Of a stretch of DNA of 5,590 bases, positions 1 through 5,590 are shown in pieces (position 1 is the stretch's first letter; the number at the start of each line of letters is the position of its first letter). The DNA is from an uncultured Sutterella sp. GTDB lineage: Bacteria > Pseudomonadota > Gammaproteobacteria > Burkholderiales > Burkholderiaceae_F. Where the stretch lies: NCBI GenBank assembly GCA_900552195.1, contig URYO01000093.1, forward strand, positions 1 through 5,590, in the 5' to 3' direction. The notes below the pieces were generated by a model. The model ran no database searches and was not told where the DNA came from. It saw only the letters and a program-made list of their open reading frames with translations. The translations under genes were made by a program, and so were the position numbers.

Positions 1-2
1 CC

Positions 3-188
3 ATTCTTTTAATTGGCACATACGAGCTTAAAAATACGACGACGCCTTATCGCGTTGTGATCAATGAGGCAGTGGAACTGGCTAAGAGTTTCGGCGGTTC
101 CGACGGCTTTAAATATGTCAACGGAGTTTTGGACAAGATGGTTCCCGAACTTCGTCCCTACGAGGTTGTAAAAGGCAAAAATGCCTGA
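3..188 (+). CDS. nusB: Transcription antitermination protein NusB, C-terminal part (5' truncated by window edge)
   Basis: The frame is open from the window edge to a TGA at 186-188 and encodes the last 61 residues of NusB. Seen directly: the segment [18 protein letters not shown] followed by [18 protein letters not shown], which is the conserved NusB C-terminal helical region (E. coli has PYKVAINEAIELAKSFG and KFVNGVLDK). NusB is known to bind boxA RNA together with NusE (ribosomal protein S10), forming part of the antitermination complex that supports rRNA operon transcription. The family is about 140-160 residues long, so rather more than half lies upstream of the window. The stop codon lies inside the start region of thiL (8-nt overlap, 181-188), so the two are probably translationally coupled. 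The nusB-thiL-pgpA order matches that of many beta- and gammaproteobacteria. Confidence 0.95.
   Translation: MLLIGTYELKNTTTPYRVVINEAVELAKSFGGSDGFKYVNGVLDKMVPELRPYEVVKGKNA
171..175 (+). promoter_or_regulatory. Ribosome binding site deciding the thiL start
   Basis: AAAGG sits 5 nt before the ATG at 181, inside the last nusB codons. The alternative in-frame ATG at 205 gives a protein starting closer to where E. coli ThiL starts, but it has no purine-rich stretch at a usable distance. This favours 181 without proving it. Confidence 0.5.
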
Positions 189-1215
189 GCACCCTGCCTG
201 TACGATGACTCCGAATCCGCTTGATGAATTCGGAGTCATATCCCGTTTTTTTACGGATCGCTCTTTTTATCCGTCTGCGTGGCCTTCACAAGGCGCAGGG
301 GACGACTGTGCGTTTCTTGACATCGGGCCGATGCGTTTGGCTGTGACGGCCGACATGATGGCGCTCGGATCGCATTTTTTAGAAAATGCTTCTCCTTACA
401 CGGTAGGCCGCAAAGCGCTTGCTGTGAATTTATCCGATCTTGCCGCGGCCGGTTCCGAGCCGAAAGCATTTTTCCTCTCTATTTCCCTGCCTCGCATCGA
501 CGAGAATTGGTTGGAAGGTTTTTCCAAAGGTCTTCTGGAAGAGGCCCGGCGCTTTAACTGTCCGCTGCGCGGCGGAGACACCGTTAAATCGTTCGTCAGG
601 CCGGGGCAGGCGCCTTATACCGCCGTCTCTATTACTGCGATGGGCGAACTGCCGGCCGGCAAAGGACTGACCCGTGCCGGCGCTCGAGTGGGCGACGACG
701 TTTGGGTCTCCGGCACGCCGGGAGATGCTTTCGCCGCTTTAGGCCAGATCTTCGGATACTGGACGTTTGCCGAGCCGCTCTTCGGGTATTTCCGTTCTCG
801 CATGGATTTGCCTGAGCCGCGTGTCGCGCTCGGGCGCGGTTTGTTAAATGCCGCCACAGCTTGTTGTGATATTTCCGATGGTTTGGTTGGAGATCTGAAG
901 CATATCCTGGAGCGATCGGGGGTTTCAGCTCGCCTTTTCTGGCCGGCTTTTCCGAAGTCCGACGCAATGAAACTTCTTCCCGAAGCCATCCAACAGCGCT
1001 GTATTTTGTCCGGCGGAGATGATTACGAATTGCTCTTTACCGCACCTTCTCATTGTCGCGGAGAAGTCGAACGAATCGCTGAGCGTGCAGGTACTCGTGT
1101 GTCCCGCATCGGCGAGATTGTTCCGGCAGGGGATCCCTTAAAAATTATTGATGCAAACGGCGCGGAGGTCGCGTGCGGGGCCTCATTTAACCATTTCGGA
1201 GAGGCCGGCTCATGA
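181..1215 (+). CDS. thiL: Thiamine-monophosphate kinase ThiL
   Basis: ThiL uses ATP to phosphorylate thiamine monophosphate to thiamine diphosphate, the active cofactor, in the cytosol. The 344-residue protein carries the family's motifs in order: [10 protein letters not shown] near residue 15, GAGDDCAF at 38-45 (the acidic metal/ATP-binding loop), AD at 57-58, [19 protein letters not shown] at 76-94, RGGDT at 130-134, [11 protein letters not shown] at 162-172, DISDGL at 230-235 and [11 protein letters not shown] at 277-287. The AIRS/PurM-like two-domain fold is known for the family. Length is near the usual 320-340. Start 181 is preferred for its AAAGG and its overlap with nusB; ATG 205 would remove eight residues and leave a more typical N-terminus. 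Between GGDT and the next conserved strand there is a longer loop (about residues 135-147) than in E. coli ThiL. The stop overlaps the pgpA start as ATGA. Confidence 0.96.
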   Translation: MPEHPACTMTPNPLDEFGVISRFFTDRSFYPSAWPSQGAGDDCAFLDIGPMRLAVTADMMALGSHFLENASPYTVGRKALAVNLSDLAAAGSEPKAFFLSISLPRIDENWLEGFSKGLLEEARRFNCPLRGGDTVKSFVRPGQAPYTAVSITAMGELPAGKGLTRAGARVGDDVWVSGTPGDAFAALGQIFGYWTFAEPLFGYFRSRMDLPEPRVALGRGLLNAATACCDISDGLVGDLKHILERSGVSARLFWPAFPKSDAMKLLPEAIQQRCILSGGDDYELLFTAPSHCRGEVERIAERAGTRVSRIGEIVPAGDPLKIIDANGAEVACGASFNHFGEAGS

Positions 1216-1745
1216 AATCCTATAAAACGACACCGCCTTCTTTTAAGACAGTGCTTGAACACCCTTGGCTTTGGATCTCAACATTCTTCGGATCCGGCTG
1301 CATTACGCCGGCGCCGGGAACTTGGGGTTCCTTTGCGGCGTGGGGCGCCTTCTGGCTTTTGGATATGTGGCTCGGACGGAGCTTCATCTGGGCCGCGGCA
1401 TTGGTTTTATTTGTGCTCGGATGTGTCTCGGTCGGTAAAAGTACTGCTTATTTAAATAAAGTCGATCACGGCTCCATCGTGGTCGATGAAGTCGTCGCGG
1501 TATGGGTGGTTCTGCTTCTGACGCCTTTGGGTTTCTGGTGGCAGCTCTCATCCGTAATCGCGTTTCGTTTTTTTGACATCGTTAAGCTTCCGCCCGCATC
1601 GGTGGTGGACAGAGGCCGTCAGAACGGCTTTACTGTCATGCTTGACGATATATTCGCGGCTGTTTATGCCATTCTGGTTATTAATTCGATGGCCTGGGTG
1701 GCAGGGTTCTACGGAGCCGCTTCACCTTTTTGGATTTTGCGATGA
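1212..1745 (+). CDS. pgpA: Phosphatidylglycerophosphatase A (PgpA)
   Basis: PgpA removes the phosphate from phosphatidylglycerophosphate to give phosphatidylglycerol in the inner membrane, the last step of phosphatidylglycerol synthesis. The 177-residue protein matches the family in length and motifs: FGSGCITPAPGTWGS at 26-40, DHGSIVVDE at 85-93, FRFFDIVKLPP at 118-128 and MLDDIFAA at 143-150. The conserved acidic residues in these motifs are the expected Mg2+-binding and catalytic positions. Hydrophobic stretches fit membrane segments at roughly 42-72, 94-120 and 147-170. The start is firm: GGAGAGG at 1198-1204 lies 7 nt before the ATG, and the ATG overlaps the thiL stop as ATGA. The gene overlaps pncC in the same way at its other end. 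PgpA is partly redundant with PgpB and PgpC in E. coli; whether those exist here cannot be seen. Confidence 0.96.
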   Translation: MKSYKTTPPSFKTVLEHPWLWISTFFGSGCITPAPGTWGSFAAWGAFWLLDMWLGRSFIWAAALVLFVLGCVSVGKSTAYLNKVDHGSIVVDEVVAVWVVLLLTPLGFWWQLSSVIAFRFFDIVKLPPASVVDRGRQNGFTVMLDDIFAAVYAILVINSMAWVAGFYGAASPFWILR

Positions 1746-2242
1746 ATAAAGAAATAGAAGATAAAGTCAAAGAACTCAGCCGCCGCATTGTCGGTACCGG
1801 TCAGATCGTGGTTGCCGCCGAGTCCCTCACCGGCGGAATGATCAGTTCAGCCCTGACGTCGATTCCCGGCGCGAGCGAATGGTTCGAGCGTGGTTTCGTG
1901 ACTTACACCAATCAAGCGAAGCACGAGATGCTGGACGTTCCGCAGTCTATTCTTGACCGCTTCTCTGCCGTGAGCACTCAAACCGTATCGCAGATGCTTG
2001 AAGGCGCGATTCGTCACTCCAACGCTACCATGGCCGTGGCCGTCAGCGGTATTGCAGGTCCGGACGGTGCAATGCCGGGCAGACCCGTCGGTACTGTGTT
2101 TATCGGCTGGAAGCGCAAAGATGAGATGGCCGAAGTCGGCCGCTATGCATTCAAGGGCGACCGTCAGAGCGTGCGCGAGCAGACGGTTGCCGTCGCTATC
2201 CAAGGGTTAATCGAAATGCTCGACGAAAGGCAGCCATCATGA
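1742..2242 (+). CDS. pncC: Nicotinamide-nucleotide amidohydrolase PncC (CinA C-terminal domain family)
   Basis: PncC deamidates nicotinamide mononucleotide to nicotinic acid mononucleotide, returning the by-product of NAD-dependent ligase and other NAD-consuming reactions to NAD synthesis. The 166-residue protein is the stand-alone CinA C-terminal domain, without the N-terminal MoCF-like domain of full CinA; the E. coli PncC is about the same length. Visible motifs: AAESLTGG at 25-32, WFERGFVTYTNQAKHEML at 47-64, VSGIAGPDG at 101-109 and RPVGTVF at 114-120. The Ser of the AES motif and the Tyr and Lys of the YTNQAK segment are the expected active-site residues. The usual Cys of AESCTGG is Leu here. 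The start at ATG 1742 overlaps the pgpA stop as ATGA; the in-frame TTG at 1730 would add only four residues and is less likely. The RBS is weak (TGGA at 1731-1734), so translation probably depends on coupling to pgpA. Confidence 0.94.
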   Translation: MNKEIEDKVKELSRRIVGTGQIVVAAESLTGGMISSALTSIPGASEWFERGFVTYTNQAKHEMLDVPQSILDRFSAVSTQTVSQMLEGAIRHSNATMAVAVSGIAGPDGAMPGRPVGTVFIGWKRKDEMAEVGRYAFKGDRQSVREQTVAVAIQGLIEMLDERQPS

Positions 2243-3561
2243 GTATCTGGCTCGATATTCTCTGTTTAATTCTGCTGATTCTCCTCAACGGTTTTTTTGC
2301 CATGAGCGAGATCTCCATCGTTACAGCTCGCCGCAGCAAGCTGCAAATGCTGGCAGATCAAGGCGCGAGCGGTGCAGAGCTTGCTTTGTCTCTGTCTGAA
2401 AACCCGACAAGAGCGCTTTCTACCATCCAGGTCGGCATTACTTCTATCGGCATTCTTTCCGGTATCGTCGGTGAGTCGGCATTGGTGGATCCGCTTTCTA
2501 ATTTTCTTGTAGACACCATTCACATTCCGGCTGCGACCGCTCGCGGTGCTTCAATGGCAGTGGTGGTTATTCTGATCACGTACTTCTCCATTGTGATCGG
2601 TGAATTGGTTCCGAAACGTATCGGTCAGATGGGCGCTGACGCGATCTCCCGTTTGGTTGCTAAGCCCATCCACTGGCTGGCTATCCTGGCCATGCCTTTC
2701 GTGAAGCTGCTCTCTTTCTCCACAGAGCTGCTTCTTAAGATCCTCGGCATTAAGCAGGACGATCAAAAGATCACGGAAGAAGAAATTCATTCCATGATCG
2801 ACGAAGGCGGAGAGGCCGGCGTGATTGACGCGCAGGAACACACGATGGTCAAAAATGTTTTCCGTTTGGATGACCGTGCCGTTGCGTCCCTGATGGTTCC
2901 GCGTTCCGAAGTCCAGTACTTGGACTTGGAAGATACACGCGAAGTCAATATGGAAAAAGTTCTCAACTCTCAGCATTCTCGTCTTCCGGTTTGCTACGGA
3001 GGTCTGGACGACATCCGAGGTGTGGTCACCACACGTCTGCTTTTAAAGCAGATGGTCAATGACGGTAAACCCAACTTCAAGGTGAACTACGAGCCCGTAC
3101 TCTACGTTCCGGAATCTATTTCCGGTATGGAGCTGTTAGACACCTTCAGAAAGAGCGACGCAGCGTTGGCGATGGTAGTTGACGAATACGGCGCAATCTT
3201 AGGTCTGGTGACGCCGCACGATGTGCTGGAAGCTATTGCCGGCGAATTTAAGCCGGATGCTCCGGAAGACGCTCAGATCATTCAGAAGGGCGAGAACTGC
3301 TATGAAGTCGACGGCTTGCTGCCGATTCCCGAACTGAAAGACTTGCTCGACATTGATGAGGTGCCGGACGAAGATAAAGACCGCTATACGACGGTTGCAG
3401 GCATGGTGATCTTCCTTCTGGAGCGCCTGCCCCGTACCGGAGATCGAGTCAAATGGGACGGCTGGGAATTCCGTGTTATGGTTATGGACGGACGCCGTCT
3501 GGACCGTATCCTGATTACCAAACTGCCGTCTGCAGATGACGTTAAGGAAAAAGAGAGCTAG
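2239..3561 (+). CDS. CNNM/HlyC-CorC family membrane protein (DUF21 + CBS pair + CorC_HlyC domain)
   Basis: This 440-residue inner-membrane protein has three parts. Residues 1-175 form a DUF21/CNNM transmembrane domain with hydrophobic segments near 4-25, 62-82, 104-122 and 143-168 and the conserved stretches NGFFAMSEIS (17-26) and GELVPKRIG (121-129). Residues about 210-335 form a CBS pair, starting at VASLMVPRSEV and ending in VVDEYGAILGLVTPHDVLEAI. Residues about 345-430 are the CorC_HlyC domain (YEVDGLLPIPELKDLL, TTVAGMVIFLLERLP). Length and layout match E. coli YtfL/PaeA and related proteins linked to polyamine or divalent-cation efflux; the substrate cannot be read from the sequence, and 'hemolysin' labels in databases are historical. 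The start has AAAGG at 2226-2230, 8 nt upstream, and overlaps the pncC stop as ATGA. It is the last gene of the + strand run, followed by hairpins. Confidence 0.9.
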   Translation: MSIWLDILCLILLILLNGFFAMSEISIVTARRSKLQMLADQGASGAELALSLSENPTRALSTIQVGITSIGILSGIVGESALVDPLSNFLVDTIHIPAATARGASMAVVVILITYFSIVIGELVPKRIGQMGADAISRLVAKPIHWLAILAMPFVKLLSFSTELLLKILGIKQDDQKITEEEIHSMIDEGGEAGVIDAQEHTMVKNVFRLDDRAVASLMVPRSEVQYLDLEDTREVNMEKVLNSQHSRLPVCYGGLDDIRGVVTTRLLLKQMVNDGKPNFKVNYEPVLYVPESISGMELLDTFRKSDAALAMVVDEYGAILGLVTPHDVLEAIAGEFKPDAPEDAQIIQKGENCYEVDGLLPIPELKDLLDIDEVPDEDKDRYTTVAGMVIFLLERLPRTGDRVKWDGWEFRVMVMDGRRLDRILITKLPSADDVKEKES

Positions 3562-3570
3562 ACAATTTCG

Positions 3571-3589
3571 GGCCGGCCGTGAGCCGGCC
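3571..3589 (+). terminator. GC-rich hairpin after the CorC-family gene, possible terminator
   Basis: A perfect 7-bp stem, GGCCGGC (3571-3577) and GCCGGCC (3583-3589), encloses the 5-nt loop CGTGA, 9 nt after the stop at 3561. The stem is strong, but only TT follows before A residues, so the U-tract of a standard intrinsic terminator is missing. It may act as a 3' stabilising or pausing hairpin, or work together with the second hairpin at 3611. Confidence 0.5.
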
Positions 3590-3610
3590 TTAAAGAAGCA
3601 CTCAAAACAA

Positions 3611-3633
3611 AAGACCGCTGTCCCGGCGGTCTT
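3611..3633 (-). terminator. Intrinsic terminator of the yqj-like cluster, possibly bidirectional
   Basis: The arms AAGACCGC (3611-3618) and GCGGTCTT (3626-3633) form an 8-bp stem with a 7-nt loop. Read on the - strand, the stem lies 19 nt past the stop of the last gene and runs into TTTTGTTTTG, a good intrinsic terminator. Read on the + strand it is preceded by an A-rich tract and followed by the partial T-run CTTCTCGT, so it may also stop transcripts from the convergent CorC-family gene. Confidence 0.8.
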
Positions 3634-3652
3634 CTCGTATGCGGAGAGGAAG

Positions 3653-4033
3653 CTACTTAGACGAAGGGTTCTTAGGATCCTTCTTCACAATCGGGTGCTT
3701 CTCATCGTATTCGATACCTTTGAAGATACCGAAAGAGCTTGCGGCAATCAATGCCGCGCCAAGGTAGCGCCTGGGGCTGCCGTTTTTAAGGACCAATCTT
3801 GCAATTGCCACCGCAGCCGGAATAAACACCGTTCGAGCCAAGGGGATGGCAACTTTCGGATTAGTTAAACCTAGGGCCTGCATGGTTTTAACCGCGTCGA
3901 CTCCGATGTTTTTGACAGCGGATGCGGGTTTGCTGCGCATATAGGTCAACTCATCTTGAATCTGAGCTCTTTGTTCACCTGCCTTGACGGTCAGTTGTGC
4001 AAGCTTACGAGCAACGTCTTCATTTGCCTGCAT
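3653..4033 (-). CDS. Small membrane protein at the yqjK position, function unknown
   Basis: I do not recognise this 126-residue protein with confidence. Its position, directly after a yqjE-type gene, is that of yqjK in E. coli, and the layout (charged, helix-prone N-terminus, then hydrophobic segments) is broadly similar, but no shared motif is clear. The N-terminal 50 residues are rich in K, E, Q and R (ARKLAQLTVKAGEQRAQIQDE) and could form an amphipathic or coiled helix. Hydrophobic stretches follow at about 60-82 and 91-104, with basic residues between them (KNGSPRR). The tail is polar and lysine-rich (VKKDPKNPSSK), probably cytosolic. Start ATG 4033 is chosen over an upstream in-frame ATG (4105) because AAGGGGAG lies 7 nt upstream and the longer reading would lie mostly inside yqjE. 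It overlaps yqjE by 14 nt and ends 19 nt before a terminator. Confidence 0.75.
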   Translation of the reverse strand: MQANEDVARKLAQLTVKAGEQRAQIQDELTYMRSKPASAVKNIGVDAVKTMQALGLTNPKVAIPLARTVFIPAAVAIARLVLKNGSPRRYLGAALIAASSFGIFKGIEYDEKHPIVKKDPKNPSSK

Positions 4034-4469
4034 TGTTGTTCTCCCCTTCGGTAGGATCGACCGGCTGTTGGGCGGCGACGCCTGCTTTCTTATTGCAGGA
4101 AGCACGGAAAGCGGCTACGTCGGCAGCCAAAATCTGACGAGATTCCTCAAACGCATAAGGCATATTAGCCGCAAGGTTGCGGGCTTTGCCTAAGAAGAAA
4201 AGGAACAGGAGCAGATAGACGCCTGCTATGCAGCAGGAAACGAAAATGCGGTGATCTTCCCAGAAAATAACAAGAAGTGCGACCGATATAAAAACGAGCG
4301 CAAAGAGGCCGAAAAGGGCGGCAAGAACAGCATAAATTGCTGTCTTTGCCGCGTTGTTTTTGGCGACGGAGAGCTCGATAGAAGCAATTTGAAGACGCGT
4401 CGCCAAACCGTCAACCACCTGATTAAGGATGGTGAAGAGTCCGGGGTCGGCGTTATTTCTATCTGACAT
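4020..4469 (-). CDS. yqjE: YqjE-family (phage holin superfamily III-like) two-helix membrane protein
   Basis: This 149-residue protein has the layout of the YqjE family. An N-terminal amphipathic region (about 10-42, including LATRLQIASIELSVAKNNAAK) is followed by two membrane segments at about 44-69 and 75-95 with a short charged turn (WEDHR) between them, then a polar C-terminal region of about 50 residues ending in a Glu/Asn-rich tail. Pfam groups this family with 'holin superfamily III', but it is a chromosomal housekeeping family and nothing here suggests lysis. Its molecular role is not established. The start has CGGAG at 4476-4480, 6 nt upstream. It lies 27 bp after the yqjD-like gene and overlaps the next gene by 14 nt, so the three are probably co-transcribed, as in E. 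coli yqjD-yqjE-yqjK. Confidence 0.85.
   Translation of the reverse strand: MSDRNNADPGLFTILNQVVDGLATRLQIASIELSVAKNNAAKTAIYAVLAALFGLFALVFISVALLVIFWEDHRIFVSCCIAGVYLLLFLFFLGKARNLAANMPYAFEESRQILAADVAAFRASCNKKAGVAAQQPVDPTEGENNNAGK
4041..4048 (-). promoter_or_regulatory. Strong ribosome binding site deciding the start of the last cluster gene
   Basis: On the - strand AAGGGGAG occurs 7 nt before ATG 4033, inside the 3' end of the yqjE-like gene. It is what fixes the start at 4033 rather than at 4105. Confidence 0.75.
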
Positions 4470-4496
4470 ATCTATCTCCGAAAGCCTCGGGAAGAA

Positions 4497-4799
4497 TTAC
4501 TTGCGAGCAACCAAGAGACCGAGCAGGAGGCCGCCGACAGCAGCGATACCGACAGCACGCCAAGGATTGGAGCGAACGCAGTCGTTAACTTCACCGGCAA
4601 TTTCTCTGCCTTCTTCAGAAGTCTTCTCGTAGAAGCTCTTCATGTTTCTGCTTGCACGTGCCAGGCATTCTTTAGCTTTTGCCTGGAGCTCTTTAGCTTC
4701 TTCGCCGGTAGCGGCGGAGGCCTGCTTCAGGAATTCGTCAGCCTGTTCGAGGGCAGTGTCAACATTTTCACGAACTACGGCTTCAATTTTGTTTTCCAT
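4497..4799 (-). CDS. yqjD: DUF883 family protein, YqjD/ElaB-like, C-terminally membrane-anchored
   Basis: The 100-residue protein has the DUF883 pattern. An acidic, alanine-rich helical region at 1-75 (AVVRENVDTALEQADEFLKQ, EEAKELQAKAKECLARA) is followed by the hallmark NPWRAVGIAAVGGLLLGLL (78-96) ending in VARK. The single glycine-zipper helix is a tail anchor in the inner membrane. In E. coli, YqjD and its paralogues ElaB and YgaM are known to bind ribosomes and tether them to the membrane in stationary phase; I infer a similar role here from family and neighbours only. Length matches E. coli YqjD (about 100). The start has a near-ideal AAAGGGAGG upstream. It is the first gene of the yqj-like cluster and lies 47 bp after the dacB stop, with no terminator visible between. 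YqjD, ElaB and YgaM cannot be separated by eye; the yqjE neighbour favours YqjD. Confidence 0.88.
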   Translation of the reverse strand: MENKIEAVVRENVDTALEQADEFLKQASAATGEEAKELQAKAKECLARASRNMKSFYEKTSEEGREIAGEVNDCVRSNPWRAVGIAAVGGLLLGLLVARK

Positions 4800-4809
4800 A
4801 CTGAAATTA

Positions 4810-4818
4810 CCTCCCTTT
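4810..4818 (-). promoter_or_regulatory. Near-consensus ribosome binding site of the yqjD-like gene
   Basis: On the - strand AAAGGGAGG precedes ATG 4799 by 10 nt. It is the strongest Shine-Dalgarno match in the window and suggests high expression, in keeping with the abundance of DUF883 proteins. Confidence 0.75.
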
Positions 4819-4846
4819 AAGGATATCTATATGTTTGAAAAGTCTA

Positions 4847-5590
4847 TCACCTGCCGTAAACCCAGCTGATTACAGCGTCCATAACGGGTATGGAATTGAT
4901 CGCGGAAGGTCCGTTGACGATGGCCGCGACGGCATAGCGTTCGCCGCTTTTCGTCTGAACATACCCCGCAATCGAACGGACGTTTTGGATATATCCCGTT
5001 TTGACGTGTGCGCTGCCCTGAGCGACATGTCTTTTTCTCATGGTCCCGTCAACGCCGGAGATCGGCAGCGAGGAGACGAATTCAGGCATCTGCGGAGAGT
5101 TCCACATATGTTTCAGGACCGTCACGAAGGCATCTGTAGAAACGGACGTGGTACGAGAAAGACCGCTGCCGTTGTCGATTTTGAGCGAGGAGGCAGGAAT
5201 CTTTAGGGAAGCGGCCCATTCATAGACGGCGGCTCGGGCCCCCTCTAAGTTTTTGGGTTCGTCTTTCTGAGTTTTGGCTAACGCGAGGAAGAGCTGACGA
5301 GCGATGATGTTGTCGCTGTACTTATTCATGTTGTAAACAAGTTTCGTCAGAGGCTCGGAGTAAGAGGAGGCAAGCACTTTGTAGTCGTCAGAGTCATCGG
5401 GGAGTTTGCCTTGGACGACTTTTCCCTTCCAGGTGCCTCCGGCTTTCTTCCACATGTCGGCAAAGACGACCTGAAGATACTGATCGGCGGAGAGACTGGT
5501 GTAGAAGTAGTCCTTCGGACCGCATTTCAGCGGAAACTTTCCTTTGAACGCAGGTTTAAGCGGGTTGGAGAAATCCGGATTGATTTGTTT
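4847..5590 (-). CDS. dacB: D-alanyl-D-alanine carboxypeptidase/endopeptidase, PBP4 (DacB) family S13, C-terminal half (5' truncated)
   Basis: The frame stays open from the window edge to TGA at 4847-4849, giving the last 247 residues; the ATG at 5455 is internal. PBP4 enzymes act in the periplasm and cleave D-Ala-D-Ala ends and D-Ala-mDAP cross-links of peptidoglycan. Two of the three active-site motifs are visible: SDN in NKYSDNI (partial residues 92-94, codons 5317-5309) and KTG in HVKTGYI (197-199, codons 5002-4994), about 105 residues apart, close to the spacing in E. coli PBP4. Between them are the family signatures DNGSGLSR (139-146) and GVDGTMRKR (179-187). The SxxK nucleophile motif and signal peptide lie outside the window, so catalytic competence cannot be confirmed. 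About 50 residues follow KTG, as expected. The yqjD-like gene follows on the same strand after 47 bp. Confidence 0.94.
   Translation of the reverse strand, partial: KQINPDFSNPLKPAFKGKFPLKCGPKDYFYTSLSADQYLQVVFADMWKKAGGTWKGKVVQGKLPDDSDDYKVLASSYSEPLTKLVYNMNKYSDNIIARQLFLALAKTQKDEPKNLEGARAAVYEWAASLKIPASSLKIDNGSGLSRTTSVSTDAFVTVLKHMWNSPQMPEFVSSLPISGVDGTMRKRHVAQGSAHVKTGYIQNVRSIAGYVQTKSGERYAVAAIVNGPSAINSIPVMDAVISWVYGR

Noticed and set aside
615..989. Two antisense open frames within thiL
   Set aside because: Both are Arg/Pro/Ser-rich reverse-frame shadows of conserved thiL coding sequence, with no supporting context.
2551..2976. Antisense open frame of 141 codons inside the CorC-family gene
   Set aside because: It lies wholly opposite a well-supported gene, is His/Asn/Gln-rich in a way typical of reverse-frame translation, and shows no family motif.
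3536..3868. + strand open frame crossing the CorC-family stop, both hairpins and the 3' end of the yqjK-position gene
   Set aside because: It runs through the terminator region and has a very basic, low-complexity translation; the - strand gene there has a strong RBS and coherent membrane segments.
4020..4469. Possible prophage or lysis gene, since the family is named 'phage holin superfamily III'
   Set aside because: The neighbours are yqjD-like and dacB, no phage gene is present, and YqjE is a chromosomal family; the name reflects distant grouping only.
4820..4850. Possible - strand promoter before the yqjD-like gene (TAGACT with downstream TATAGA or TATCCT)
   Set aside because: The AT-rich stretch suggests a promoter, but no -35/-10 pair has acceptable spacing and also leaves room for the ribosome binding site.
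4835..5206. + strand open frame opposite dacB
   Set aside because: The opposite frame contains the SDN and KTG motifs and family signatures of PBP4, so this is a shadow.
1..5590. An undescribed defence, mobile or RNA-based system
   Set aside because: All of the sequence except about 165 bases is accounted for by recognisable core genes or the yqj-like cluster. I saw no direct-repeat array, inverted terminal repeats, tRNA-like fold or transposase motif.

Overview
The window reads as ordinary chromosomal core sequence from a Gram-negative bacterium, most likely a betaproteobacterium (Burkholderiales). The evidence is the gene order nusB-thiL-pgpA-pncC, a PBP4-type periplasmic peptidase, and a yqjD/yqjE-type membrane gene cluster. 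G+C looks roughly balanced by eye, lower than in most free-living Burkholderiales. A gut lineage such as the Sutterellaceae would fit, but that is inference and cannot be settled from the sequence alone.

Left block, + strand (1-3561): a tightly packed run of five genes. It holds the 3' end of nusB (transcription antitermination), thiL (thiamine monophosphate kinase), pgpA (phosphatidylglycerophosphatase A), pncC (CinA C-terminal-type nicotinamide-nucleotide amidase) and a CNNM/CBS/CorC_HlyC membrane protein. Every junction is a stop/start overlap: 8 nt for nusB/thiL, then ATGA at the next three. The set therefore looks like one translationally coupled transcript, although its products serve unrelated pathways (rRNA transcription, thiamine diphosphate, phosphatidylglycerol, NAD salvage, ion or polyamine efflux).

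Middle (3562-3652): a 91-bp convergent intergenic region with two hairpins. The second one, read leftward, ends in a T-rich tract and is a good terminator for the - strand genes.

Right block, - strand (5590-3653): the C-terminal half of a dacB-type D,D-carboxypeptidase/endopeptidase, followed after 47 bp by three small membrane-protein genes. These are a DUF883 protein with a C-terminal anchor (YqjD/ElaB-like), a two-helix YqjE-family protein, and a 126-residue membrane protein at the position of yqjK. The last two overlap by 14 nt, and each of the three has a clear ribosome binding site.

I found no RNA gene, CRISPR array, insertion sequence, prophage or defence system. The points that merit a second look are modest: the chain of overlaps, the unrecognised third gene of the yqj-like cluster, the DacB-yqj adjacency, and small departures from family consensus in ThiL and PncC.
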